In this document: positions 42,372 to 50,919 of the stretch, piece by piece
Layout: each line of letters opens with the position of its first letter
Numbering within the stretch: position 1 is the first letter of the stretch
From: Rhizobium sp. 11515TR
Lineage (GTDB): Bacteria > Pseudomonadota > Alphaproteobacteria > Rhizobiales > Rhizobiaceae
Direction of reading: 5' to 3'
Assembly: GCF_002277895.1 (NCBI RefSeq)
Contig: NZ_CP022999.1
Span: 620,001-684,000, forward strand
DNA: 64,000 bases
The notes under the pieces: model-generated
Seen by the model: only the letters and a program-made list of their open reading frames with translations
What the model was told of the DNA's origin: nothing
The model's database searches: none
Program-made: the position numbers and the translations under genes

Positions 42372-42395
42372 TGGTATTTTTTGTTTAAAAAACCA
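42372..42395. promoter_or_regulatory. Operator candidate between GntR gene and importer operon
   Basis: TGGT and ACCA end blocks bracket a T-rich then A-rich core over 24 bases (42372-42395), giving an imperfect inverted repeat 17 bp before the GntR-type ATG. It is the only clear symmetrical element in the 154-bp divergent region. Confidence 0.4.
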
Positions 42396-42411
42396 ACGAA
42401 ACCAAATCGGC

Positions 42412-43296
42412 ATGCGTTCTGAAAACCTCTTCAAACGGCAGTTCAACGAATTCCTGCGCCACATACAATCGGTCGGTCATGGCCACCCTCTTGGCTCGGA
42501 ACGCGAGATCGGCCGAACCCTCGGGACCAGCAGAACGACAGTCCGCAAGTGCCTGGCGGCCGCGATGGAGGGCGGCCTTCTATCCAGGGACAGGATAGTG
42601 CTGCGGCAGGCAGAGCCATCCGAGCTCTATGCTGAAGCAGAGACTATCCCGCCGACATTGATCGTCGAGCGCGCCTTCCTGACCTGGATACTCCAATCCG
42701 ATAGCGGTCCGGGCCAGGCAATCAATGCGCTTCAGCTCGCGCGGCAATTTGGCGTGTCCACGACGACGATCCGCGAGTTTCTGCAGAGCTTCAGGCATTT
42801 TGGCTTGATGGAGCGCGAAGCCGGCGGCAAATGGGTCTTCCGCGGCATGACGCTGGAATTCGCCAACGAGCTTTCCGATATCCGCGAAATTTTCGAAATG
42901 CGGTCCGTCATGCGCTTTGCGGAACTCGATGACAGCGACTCGAGCTGGAACGAGCTACGCAGGCTGCGCACCGAGCACCTTGCGCTACTGGAGACGATCG
43001 AGACCGATTATCACCGGTTCTCGCTCCTTGACGAGCAGTTGCATCGCTTGATCAACAGCGCTTCCAGCAATCGCTTCGTCACCGAATTCTACCACGTCAT
43101 CTCGCTGATTTTCTTCTACCATTACCAATGGAATAAGAAAGACGAGCGCGTTCGCAACGAAGCGGCCGTGTACCAGCACCTAGCTTACATCGATGCGATT
43201 CTCTCAAGAGACCAAAGTAAAATTAGCCAGACCTGCACGGCGCATCTGAGCGAGGCGCGCCGGACATTGCTTGCAAGCATCAGTCGGGAAACTTGA
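42412..43296 (+). CDS. GntR-family regulator with two winged-helix segments and FCD domain
   Basis: A 294-residue protein. Residues about 25-66 (LGSEREIGRTLGTSRTTVRK, GGLLSRDRIVLRQ) and about 103-146 (INALQLARQFGVSTTTIREF, GLMEREAGGKWVFRG) each read as a GntR-type winged helix. A helical FCD-like domain follows from about 153 (SDIREIFEMRSVMRFAEL, DEQLHRLINSASSNRFV). One DNA-binding head is usual. It most likely controls the divergent importer-dehydrogenase-dehydratase operon in response to its sugar acid. Confidence 0.85.
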   Translation: MRSENLFKRQFNEFLRHIQSVGHGHPLGSEREIGRTLGTSRTTVRKCLAAAMEGGLLSRDRIVLRQAEPSELYAEAETIPPTLIVERAFLTWILQSDSGPGQAINALQLARQFGVSTTTIREFLQSFRHFGLMEREAGGKWVFRGMTLEFANELSDIREIFEMRSVMRFAELDDSDSSWNELRRLRTEHLALLETIETDYHRFSLLDEQLHRLINSASSNRFVTEFYHVISLIFFYHYQWNKKDERVRNEAAVYQHLAYIDAILSRDQSKISQTCTAHLSEARRTLLASISRET

Positions 43297-43390
43297 CATC
43301 GGAATTCGAGCATACCGCCGGAGCGAAGGAAATGCGTGCGATTGGCGGCACGGCCAATCGCACGGGCAAACCTGCCCGAAATCCAACCTG

Positions 43391-43912
43391 CTACTGAAGG
43401 GTCAAGCCCGATCTGATGTCGGCTCTTGCGGCATAAGGATCGACAATGGAGAGCGCCCGGCTGAGAGCCTCTGCAAACCCATTGAGCGAAATGACGTAGC
43501 TCTTGTCACGACCCGTGTCGGTCGCCGCCAGCATCACGCGGAGGCTACGCCGTCGCCGCAGGTTGGCAATCATGGCTGCATCGAGCTTCAGCTCGACCGG
43601 ACAGCCGCGCGAAGAAGCCGCACCGAACGGCTGAGCCAGACCCAAAGCAGCTTCGTCACCCCGCGGCAGCCGCCCGCTCCGCAGCTGCAGCCCCAGCGGC
43701 AAGGCCAATATACCCCTTAGGCTCCCGCCGTCGGGAGTAAGTTCGATCGAAAGCACAGGCGCGTTGGTCTGCAGATCATACAGCGTATAGGAAATCGCAT
43801 AATGCGGCCGCGCTTGATCGGCAGTTCCCTGATTGACGATGGTAAGCGTCCAGTCGCCGTAACGCTCCTGCAATGTGCTTGAGCCGGCGGCGATGGTAGT
43901 CCGCCCAACCAT
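43391..43912 (-). CDS. IalB-like (invasion-associated locus B) domain protein without signal peptide
   Basis: From the ATG at 43912, preceded by GGAGGATTGTG, the protein has 173 residues. It shows the IalB pattern: YGDWTLTIVNQG near the start, ILALPLGLQLRSG in the middle, and SRGCPVELKLD followed by VISLNGFAEAL near the end. IalB proteins are normally exported with a signal peptide and two disulfides; here no signal peptide is visible in either possible start (43942 or 43912) and only one cysteine is left. It may be a cytoplasmic relative or an N-terminally shortened copy. Confidence 0.65.
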   Translation of the reverse strand: MVGRTTIAAGSSTLQERYGDWTLTIVNQGTADQARPHYAISYTLYDLQTNAPVLSIELTPDGGSLRGILALPLGLQLRSGRLPRGDEAALGLAQPFGAASSRGCPVELKLDAAMIANLRRRRSLRVMLAATDTGRDKSYVISLNGFAEALSRALSIVDPYAARADIRSGLTLQ

Positions 43913-44293
43913 CACAATCCTCCGCTCGGTCGATTTGCCCATATGGGCAAATGCCTATCGGCATGCCTTATGGGCGCGGACAACGCCATCCCATTCATCT
44001 CTGCTCCCCGCAACATTATGCGCCCCACCTTACCTCTCGGCCCTCAAAACGCGAGGTTATTACGATAACAATAGCGTTAATTTTATGCCATTGCATCATA
44101 TAATTTATATAGCAATAAGAATTACATTTTCATCATGTTCAATTAGCATAACCTCCGTCAGCCTTCGCCAGGTATTTTTGTAGGCTATACATAGAATTTA
44201 TGATTTAAAAATATCTGTTTCAATTTGTATTATTAATTTTTACTTCAATTTCACTTATATTGAAAATAACAATTACAGGCAAAATAGGTTTGA
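43913..44293. other. AT-rich intergenic stretch
   Basis: Between about 44040 and 44290 the sequence is markedly AT-rich (long runs of A and T, e.g. ATTTATGATTTAAAAATATC near 44198) in a 60% GC window. I see no gene or repeat. It marks a boundary between the sugar-acid locus and the next ABC operon and may be a trace of inserted DNA. Confidence 0.6.
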
Positions 44294-44637
44294 ATGATAT
44301 TGCACAAGCCGCTCACGAATAGAGCGAGGCTGGTCGGTCAATTGAATGACGGCTCCCAGAAAGACTGCACCGACAATCTCTCTCGCCGCCCCGGTGACAG
44401 CAAGATCAGCGGCGGCGGCTTTTCCGGCGAAACGCTGGTCGCCAACGATCCCGGCGGCAACGTCAGCAGCCTCAGCTCCGGTCCGTTCTGGCAGATATTA
44501 TGAAGCTGATACCCAGCAGTTTGACGGCGTGATGCTTCTCAAGGGTGACGCGCCGACAGCAATTACGCCGGAACCGGCTATTTTACCGGCGGCAGGAGGC
44601 GTAAGGAATGAGGCCGACCACGCTACGATCAGGCCTT
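44294..44637 (+). pseudogene. Decayed coding remnant, unknown family
   Basis: A frame around 44336-44503 (LNDGSQKDCTDNLSRRPGDS, then GGGFSGETLVANDPGGN and SSGPFWQIL) has about 80% G or C at third codon positions, like real genes here. It ends at a stop, and further coding-like pieces continue in other frames (YEADTQQFDGVMLLKGDA, then SNYAGTGYFTGG). This suggests a gene broken by frameshifts and lacking its start, which would lie in the AT-rich region. I do not recognise the family. Confidence 0.4.
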
Positions 44638-46320
44638 TTAGCGCGAAAACCTCGGCACGGATGCAATAAGTTCGCGCGTATAGGCATGACGAGGCCGTTC
44701 GAAGACCTCTTCGACAGACCCAGCCTCGACGATCGCTCCCTGCTTCATGACGACGATCCGATGGCTGATATGCTGGATCACCCCCAGATCATGCGAAATG
44801 AACATCATCGACAGGCCGAGCCTTGCCTGCAGATCGACCAATAGATCCAGAACCTGGGCTTGTGTCGTGACGTCGAGTGCCGAAACCGGCTCGTCACAAA
44901 TCAGAAGCTTCGGCGCGGCCGCAAGAGCCTGGGCGATCGATACGCGCTGGCGCTGGCCACCGGAAAGCGCGGTCGGCCTCCGGGCGAGCAAATCCGGTGG
45001 CAAACCAACCAGAGCCAGCAGACCGATGACCTTCTCGCGGCGCTCCGATCTACCGAGACCCCCTTGAAGCAGCAGAGGCTGATCAATGATGCGCTCGACG
45101 GTGAAGCGCGGATTGAAGGAGCTCAGCGGGTCCTGGCTGATGGTCTGTATTCCGGCTCTGAGGGGGCGGCGGATGCGTTCGGAAAGCGCGCTCCACGGTC
45201 GCCCCTCATACAGCACCTCTCCCGCATCCGGCTGCTGCAGCGCCAGCGCAATCTTGCCGAGCGTGGTCTTGCCCGAACCGGATTCACCGACCACACCCAG
45301 CGTTTCGCCGCCGCCGATGTGAAGCGATACGTCGCTGACAGCGCGCAGAAGACTGCCATCAGCGTGCCTGAAGCTCATCGATACGTTGCGTATCTCCAGC
45401 AGACGCTCGGCGGAGCAAACGGGCTTCCGGAGCGGCAAGGGCGTATTCGCTGCACTGAGGCGACGGCCGCGATTGGCCGCTGTCGGTACGGCTGCCAGGA
45501 GCTGCCGGGTGTAGTCATGTTGTGGATCTGACAGAACGCTGCGTGCCGGGCCTGTTTCCACTAGCTGGCCCTTTTGCATCACGGCGACCCGATCGGCGAG
45601 CTGGGCGGCAACGGAGAGATCATGCGTGATCAGGAGGATGCCATGGCCGGCAGCGGCCAGCTCCTTGAAGATGGCGAGCACTCTTTTCTGGACGCTGACA
45701 TCCAGCGCCGTCGTCGGTTCGTCGGCGACGAGCAAGCGCGGCTGGCCGGCAAGTGCGGAGGCAATCAATGCCCTTTGCCGTAATCCGCCGGACAATTGAT
45801 GCGCATATTGCCCCATCCGTAAATCCGGCTCGGGAACACCGACGCGTTCCAGCAATTCCACGACATGTTGCGATACGAGCGAGCGTGGTGCCAGTCGATG
45901 CGTGAGGATGGGCTCGGCTATTTCACGACCGACTGTCCTCAAGGGATCGAGCGATACGAGCGCATCCTGAAGAATGAAACCGATTTCGCGACCGCGCACA
46001 TGGCGCCAGGCTTTTTCCGACAGATCGAGGAGGTCGAGCGGCCGGCCATCATGCGCGCTCAGTTCCATCCTGTCGGCTTTTACCACGGAGCGCGATCCAG
46101 CGAGACCGACAATCGCCCGGGCCGTTACAGACTTTCCGGAGCCGGATTCGCCAACCAATGCGAGGATCTCGCCAGGCGCGATTTGTAACGACAGGTCGCG
46201 AACCGCATCCACGCGGCCCTGCGGGGTCTGAAAGGCCACATTCAATCCTTTGACTGCAAGCAGCTGCGGCAGCTCTGAATCGGCGGTCTGAAAGTTTCGC
46301 AGGCCGGACTGAATATTCAT
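44638..46320 (-). CDS. Second peptide/nickel-type ABC importer, fused ATPase
   Basis: From MNIQSGLRNF the protein has 560 residues and two ABC domains. Domain 1: GESGSGKS (57-64), LSGGLRQR, LLVADEPTTALD. Domain 2: GESGSGKTT, LSGGQRQR and LLICDEPVSALD, with DYTRQLL and AYTRELI tails. It has the same build as the ATPase at 5484, but is clearly divergent from it. Its start overlaps the permease stop by one base (TGATG). It powers the importer encoded upstream. Confidence 0.93.
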   Translation of the reverse strand: MNIQSGLRNFQTADSELPQLLAVKGLNVAFQTPQGRVDAVRDLSLQIAPGEILALVGESGSGKSVTARAIVGLAGSRSVVKADRMELSAHDGRPLDLLDLSEKAWRHVRGREIGFILQDALVSLDPLRTVGREIAEPILTHRLAPRSLVSQHVVELLERVGVPEPDLRMGQYAHQLSGGLRQRALIASALAGQPRLLVADEPTTALDVSVQKRVLAIFKELAAAGHGILLITHDLSVAAQLADRVAVMQKGQLVETGPARSVLSDPQHDYTRQLLAAVPTAANRGRRLSAANTPLPLRKPVCSAERLLEIRNVSMSFRHADGSLLRAVSDVSLHIGGGETLGVVGESGSGKTTLGKIALALQQPDAGEVLYEGRPWSALSERIRRPLRAGIQTISQDPLSSFNPRFTVERIIDQPLLLQGGLGRSERREKVIGLLALVGLPPDLLARRPTALSGGQRQRVSIAQALAAAPKLLICDEPVSALDVTTQAQVLDLLVDLQARLGLSMMFISHDLGVIQHISHRIVVMKQGAIVEAGSVEEVFERPRHAYTRELIASVPRFSR

Positions 46321-47186
46321 CACAGATCTCCCGTTGCGAGGAGGGTTTGCAGTCGGCGGCCCAAAAGCGTGATCGAAATGACGGAAAGCGCAACCACCGT
46401 CGCCGGCAACAGGCTGGTCCAGGGCGCGATATCGAGAAAATTGCGGCCATTGGCGAGGAGCGCACCCCATTCAGCCGCCGGAGGCACGACGCCCAGGCCA
46501 AGGAAGCTCAAGGCCGAAGCGGACAGTACCGAACTCCCTACACCAACCGTCGCAAGGATGAGAAGCGGCCGGATGGAATTGGGGACGATATGCCGGCTGA
46601 TGATCGTCCACGGATGCTCGCCAAGTGCCACAGCATGTTCGACATAGCCCGACAGCCTGATGTGAAGCACCTGCGAGCGGATCACCCGGGCATAGCCGGC
46701 GATGCTGGCAAGCCCGACTGCCAACAGCGTGTTGCCAGGCCCGCGGCCGAGAACTGCGATCACCAGCAGCGCAAGCAGCATTTCCGGAAAGGCAAGCAGG
46801 ATATCGATGAAGCGCAAGAGAAGCCGGCCGATCGGCCTCGGAGCCAGCGCTGCCGTCGTCCCCAATACGATACCGCCGAGGCTGGCAATCAGGGTCGCCC
46901 CGATGCCGATCGTCAGGGACTGCGAGGTTCCGTAAACGACGCGTGAAAACAGATCCCGCCCCAGTTCGTCCGTTCCAAACCAATGTTGCCCATCAGGCGG
47001 CAGCAGGATCGCATTCGGATCGACTGCCTCGGGATCGAGCGTAGAGAGCCATTGTGGCGCCCAGACCGCAACACAAAGAAGGACGACAAAGGCGAAGGGA
47101 ACAAGCAGTCCGAAAGACAGCCAGACCGGGCGTCTGCGCGTGATGCGGCGCTGCTGTCCGCTTTCAGCTAGCACGACATCGCTCAA
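46320..47186 (-). CDS. Second peptide/nickel-type ABC importer, DppC-like permease
   Basis: The 288-residue protein has a cytoplasmic N-terminal arginine-rich segment, a first helix, then PDGQHWFGTDELGRDLFSRVVYG. The coupling loop is GYVEHAVALGEHPWTIISRHIVPN. These mark the DppC/NikC family. It overlaps the DppB-like gene by 4 bp. Confidence 0.93.
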   Translation of the reverse strand: MSDVVLAESGQQRRITRRRPVWLSFGLLVPFAFVVLLCVAVWAPQWLSTLDPEAVDPNAILLPPDGQHWFGTDELGRDLFSRVVYGTSQSLTIGIGATLIASLGGIVLGTTAALAPRPIGRLLLRFIDILLAFPEMLLALLVIAVLGRGPGNTLLAVGLASIAGYARVIRSQVLHIRLSGYVEHAVALGEHPWTIISRHIVPNSIRPLLILATVGVGSSVLSASALSFLGLGVVPPAAEWGALLANGRNFLDIAPWTSLLPATVVALSVISITLLGRRLQTLLATGDL

Positions 47187-48133
47187 AGGCTTGTCCTCCG
47201 TAGACGTGGATCGATCAAAAGGTAGAGCGCATCGACCAGCAGATTGACGATGACGAAGACAAAGGCAGACAGCATCACCAGACCGAGGATCAACGGCATG
47301 TCGCGGGTCTTGATCGCCTGAAGCGTGATCTGCCCGATTCCCGAACGGCCGAACACCGACTCGGTCAGGATCGAGCCGCCGAGGGTGGTGGCGAGCAGAG
47401 TACCGGTAAGGGTCGAGGCCGCCAGTGCGGCGTGCCGCAAACCATGCCTGATACGTAGGACCGTCTCGCCTACGCCGCGTGTCCGGACCGTCAGCGAAAA
47501 CGGCTGGGAGAGCGCCTCTTCCAGGCCGTCACGCAATACTTGGCTTAAGAGTGCGGCGAGCGGCAGGCTCAAGGCGATCGCAGGCAGCACAAGTGCCGAT
47601 GGCCCATCATTGCCTGTGACCGGAAACCATTCGAGATTGAAGCTGAAGACCGTCAACAGGACGATGCCGATCCAATAGACGGGCGTGCTCAGAAGGATCA
47701 GCTCTATCCCCGAGGACAGCAGCGTCAGGCTTCTACGACGACCGGCTGTCGCGAGAGCCACGCTGATCGCCAGAAGGAGAGCAAGCACGATCGCGCTCCC
47801 GGCGAGCTGCAATGTCGGCCCAGCCGCCTCATAGATCACCTCTAAAACAGGCTGCCTGTACTGGTAGCTTTGTCCGAAATCGCCACTTAAAGCCTTGCCA
47901 ATATAATGCGCATATTGCAGCGCAAGCGGCTGATCGAGGCCATATTGATGCACCAATGCGGCCCGTTCTGCCTCATCGACGACGTTCTCCCCGCCAGCCA
48001 GGATCGCGACGGGATCGCCGGGAATGAGCTTTACAGCGATAAAGGCAATCGTTGCCGCACCCCAAAGCACGGCAACGATCACCCCGGTCCGCCGCACAGC
48101 GGTTTGGAAGAGCTTAGCGGTCCAGCCAGGCAT
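47183..48133 (-). CDS. Second peptide/nickel-type ABC importer, DppB-like permease
   Basis: The 316-residue permease starts MPGWTAKLFQ, followed by FIAVKLIPGDPVAILAGGEN, the DppB-type periplasmic part and the coupling segment SLTVRTRGVGETVLRIRHG. Its ATG lies 20 bp inside the end of the binding-protein gene, indicating tight coupling. The frame is open further upstream to 48229, but that would lie in the binding protein. Confidence 0.92.
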   Translation of the reverse strand: MPGWTAKLFQTAVRRTGVIVAVLWGAATIAFIAVKLIPGDPVAILAGGENVVDEAERAALVHQYGLDQPLALQYAHYIGKALSGDFGQSYQYRQPVLEVIYEAAGPTLQLAGSAIVLALLLAISVALATAGRRRSLTLLSSGIELILLSTPVYWIGIVLLTVFSFNLEWFPVTGNDGPSALVLPAIALSLPLAALLSQVLRDGLEEALSQPFSLTVRTRGVGETVLRIRHGLRHAALAASTLTGTLLATTLGGSILTESVFGRSGIGQITLQAIKTRDMPLILGLVMLSAFVFVIVNLLVDALYLLIDPRLRRTSL

Positions 48134-49745
48134 CGTAGAAATTCGGCTTCGCATTGGTGGCCCAGGAAATGCCATGCAGGCTCTTCGAGGCGCCGAGCTG
48201 ATAGGCGGCCACGAAAAGTGGGACGGCATAAGCCTGCTCTATCACTTCCTTCTGTATCTCGGCATAGAGTTTCTTACGCTCGGCATCAGAAGCCCCGACC
48301 GCTTTCGTCAGCTTTTCATCGAGGCTTTTAACGCGAGACGCATTCTGACCGGCTGGAGGAATATAGGCCGAATGGAATACCGTGCGCAGGATATCAGGCT
48401 CCGCACGCACATAGTAGAAGGACACGAGATCGTAATCATTGGCATTGGCGCGAGCGGTCCAGCCACCGGAATCGACCGGATCAAGCTGCAAATCGAAACC
48501 GGCCTGCCGCACCTGATATTGAACGGCCTGCGCCAAGGTCACTTCCGTCGCGGCGAGCGAGGTGCTGTCGTAGACATAATGCAGGGTCAGCCGGCCGCCG
48601 TCCTTCTTGCGGATACCATCGGCGTCTTTCTGCGACCAGCCCGCCTCATCAAGCAGCCGGTTGGCCTTTGCCAGATCGAAGCTCCATGAGCTGGAAATAT
48701 CGTGGTCATAATAGAGCGTCGAGGGGCCGAGGATATTGTCGGCCGGCTTCAGGGTTCCGAAGAAGGCGGCCTTGACCGCTGCGGGTCCATTGACCGCGCT
48801 CTGGAAAGCCTGCCGCACCTTCAAATCCTGAAACGGTCCCTTCGAGGTGTTCAGGAAATAGGCGCTGTTGACGCCTGGGTTTTCCCGCGTCACCACCTGC
48901 AGCTTGCCGTTACCCTGAACGGAGCGATAATTTGCCGGCGGCACCGCGTCGATCGCCTGCAGCTGACCGCTTGCCAGCGCACCGAGACGCACGGAAGCCT
49001 CCGGCAGATATTTGAAGACGATCTGATCGAAATGGGCCGGCCCTTTATGCGCGGCATAGCCGGGACCCCAATTGTAATCCGCACGGCGGCTCAGCTTGCT
49101 GCCGCTGCCCTTGGTGAAATTGTCGAGCACGTAGGGACCCGATCCGATGACCGTATTCGTCGTGCTCTGCGCTTTCTGAAGATAGGTCGGAGACTGGATA
49201 CCGAGATAGGGAAGGCTCAATCCCTGCAGCAAGGGAGCAAAGGATTGGCGATAGCGGATCACAACCGTACGGCTATCCGGCGCCTCGATCTTGTCGATCG
49301 GTCCGAGCAGCGACTTGGCGTAGCTCGATGTCGTCGTCGGATCGAGAATGCGATCGAAATTGTATTTGACCGCGGCTGCGTCGAGCGGGGTGCCATCGCT
49401 GAATGTCACGCCCTGACGCAGATGGAAAGTATAAACGGTATTGTCGCCGTTAATGTCCCAGCTTTCTGCCAGCCACGGCGTGAACTTGTTGTCTTCGGCC
49501 TGCCCGACAAGCGAGTCGACGATATTGCGGGTAATCAACGCCGTGACCGAGTTGCCCGTGATCGACGGGTCGATAATGGAGGCATCCGTCGCCAGCCCGA
49601 CGTTGAGAGTGCCCCCATCGACCGGCTTTGCCGTGTCGGATGCGGCATTTGCGACAGTGCCCATCATCGTCACAAAAGAAAATGCCAGGGCAATGCGGAT
49701 CTTGCTTCGCCTGATAGTCTTCTCGCTTGAATGCGTTTTTCTCAT
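48114..49745 (-). CDS. Second peptide/nickel-type ABC importer, binding protein
   Basis: A 543-residue family-5 binding protein with a signal peptide (RKTHSSEKTIRRSKIRIALA, hydrophobic run, cleavage after ANAA near residue 35). The body motifs are NVGLATDASIIDPSITGN, RNIVDSLVG, LAESWDINGDNTVYTFHLRQ and FSDGTPLDAAAVKYNFDRI. It is the first gene of the four-gene importer operon. No neighbouring enzyme hints at the ligand; peptides, nickel complexes and plant-derived compounds are all possible. Confidence 0.93.
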   Translation of the reverse strand: MRKTHSSEKTIRRSKIRIALAFSFVTMMGTVANAASDTAKPVDGGTLNVGLATDASIIDPSITGNSVTALITRNIVDSLVGQAEDNKFTPWLAESWDINGDNTVYTFHLRQGVTFSDGTPLDAAAVKYNFDRILDPTTTSSYAKSLLGPIDKIEAPDSRTVVIRYRQSFAPLLQGLSLPYLGIQSPTYLQKAQSTTNTVIGSGPYVLDNFTKGSGSKLSRRADYNWGPGYAAHKGPAHFDQIVFKYLPEASVRLGALASGQLQAIDAVPPANYRSVQGNGKLQVVTRENPGVNSAYFLNTSKGPFQDLKVRQAFQSAVNGPAAVKAAFFGTLKPADNILGPSTLYYDHDISSSWSFDLAKANRLLDEAGWSQKDADGIRKKDGGRLTLHYVYDSTSLAATEVTLAQAVQYQVRQAGFDLQLDPVDSGGWTARANANDYDLVSFYYVRAEPDILRTVFHSAYIPPAGQNASRVKSLDEKLTKAVGASDAERKKLYAEIQKEVIEQAYAVPLFVAAYQLGASKSLHGISWATNAKPNFYDAWLDR

Positions 49746-49831
49746 ATCCCGTCCCTATTTTGGCTGCCACGACATCGATCATGCGGCCAAGAGGCCACTC
49801 GACATCGCTCAGACTGAACGGCACGATAATT

Positions 49832-49850
49832 GTCTATAAGAATACTAGAC
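49832..49850. promoter_or_regulatory. Inverted repeat upstream of second peptide importer
   Basis: GTCTA (49832-49836) and TAGAC (49846-49850) form a spaced 5-9-5 repeat within an AT-rich stretch that could contain the promoter. The protein that binds it is not encoded nearby. Confidence 0.35.
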
Positions 49851-50021
49851 TAAAGGCATTGTGATGCGTTTATGCGAAGACAGGCGGAAATCCGTTTCAA
49901 GATCGCTGAGACCGTCGGCAGCAACCTGACCCGTGGCTCGTTCATTGGCGTTGGAATGATTTCAAGCAAACTCTCAGGCAGCTCGAAGCGATGCAGATGC
50001 CAAGAGGATACTGCACGTGCC

Positions 50022-50051
50022 AAACTGCGACGGCTCGCACCGTCGCAGTTT
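50022..50051 (-). terminator. Perfect 12-bp terminator hairpin
   Basis: AAACTGCGACGG (50022-50033) pairs with CCGTCGCAGTTT (50040-50051) over a 6-nt loop, starting 6 bases after the stop of the secreted protein gene on the minus strand. The stem ends in T-A pairs, giving a short U-run in both directions. Confidence 0.75.
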
Positions 50052-50057
50052 TGCATT

Positions 50058-50438
50058 TCATTTTGGAAGTTGCGCGCCAGCCTGCTTCACCGCATTTGCG
50101 ATGGTTTCGCAAAACTGCTTTTCGGTCACGTTCTGCGCTTTCGTAATGGCTGCAAGATCCTGATTCACGCCCATGGCGGAGATCTTGCCTTTTTCGCCTT
50201 CTTGCTCGGCCGCATCGCCCTTCGCCGTATCCGAAGGCGCCGGTATGAGAGCGAGCATTTTCGCTTGAGTCTCGACAGCGGCTCCATCGATGTGGCCTGC
50301 ATTCTGGCAATATTTCAGCACGCCAAGTTGATTGCGTGCCGAATTATACGCCAATTCCAGTTGGTCGTTTGATACCTGTGCATAGCTTGGCGCGGCAAAT
50401 CCGCATGCCACGATACCGATCAGAATGATCTTCCGCAT
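50058..50438 (-). CDS. Small secreted hypothetical protein
   Basis: The 126-residue protein has a clear signal peptide (MRKIILIGIVACGFAAPSYA, cleaved after residue 20). The mature part is helical with two cysteines (LKYCQNAGHIDGAA, KQFCETIANAVK) that could form a disulfide, and a charged middle (DAAEQEGEKGK). It resembles a common rhizobial periplasmic family of unknown function. It stands alone with its own terminator. Confidence 0.75.
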   Translation of the reverse strand: MRKIILIGIVACGFAAPSYAQVSNDQLELAYNSARNQLGVLKYCQNAGHIDGAAVETQAKMLALIPAPSDTAKGDAAEQEGEKGKISAMGVNQDLAAITKAQNVTEKQFCETIANAVKQAGAQLPK

Positions 50439-50919
50439 ATGAAACTCCTGATTGCTTCAACATGCTGCGATGTATCCTCGAACGCCTTGAAGGCAATAGC
50501 TGCAAAGTCGGAAAGCGTTCTACCCAGAAGAGCATCACTGTGGAGGGCCGAAAGAAAGCTGAAGCCTTCGATATCATCGTGGTCGCCAACGGAACTGCCC
50601 GTTCCCTCCGCAGCTCGCGCGCAGGTCCGTTCGGCAGCGATCAAACGGATCTCCAGCTTCCACATTGGGCATAAGGCGCTGATGACGCCGGTAGCATCGG
50701 TTCATTTCCTGTGGGAAAGCTTCAAACTTCATCCGGCCAACACATGGTATCGGGATTGATGTGGCAGTAATCCGGACGCGCCCGGACGGCTTTGACTGTC
50801 CGGATTTGCCCCTGCGTGGCCGTTGCGCTGCCGGGGCATCGTAAGAGCGAAGGAAAAGATCGACGGCTTCACCCGCGACATCCTTCGACAACAGCAACAT
50901 CAGGACCTGGAGGTCTTAC
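50439..50919. other. Gene-free 481 bp with nested stems before the OpuAC gene
   Basis: No gene is accepted here. A minus-strand frame of 81 codons (50420-50665) reads plausibly (DDIEGFSFLSALHSDALLG) but overlaps the start of the secreted-protein gene and has only average codon use. Near the right end AATCCGGAC (50769-50777) pairs with GTCCGGATT (50798-50806), and the same right arm can also pair with CCGGAC at 50782-50787. This nested structure may sit in the leader of the binding-protein gene. Confidence 0.4.

Larger units (their letters stand above)
49746..50057. promoter_or_regulatory. Gene-free 312 bp: importer promoter region and hairpin
   Basis: GTCTA-N9-TAGAC (49832-49850) is an inverted repeat 87 bp before the importer operon start and may be an operator. 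AAACTGCGACGG/CCGTCGCAGTTT (50022-50051) is a terminator of the next gene. No gene is evident between them; a plus-strand frame in the middle has no ribosome-binding site. Confidence 0.5.

Noticed and set aside
50420..50665. Minus-strand 81-codon frame, possibly a DUF982-like protein
   Set aside because: Similarity too weak, ordinary codon use, overlaps the start of the secreted-protein gene.
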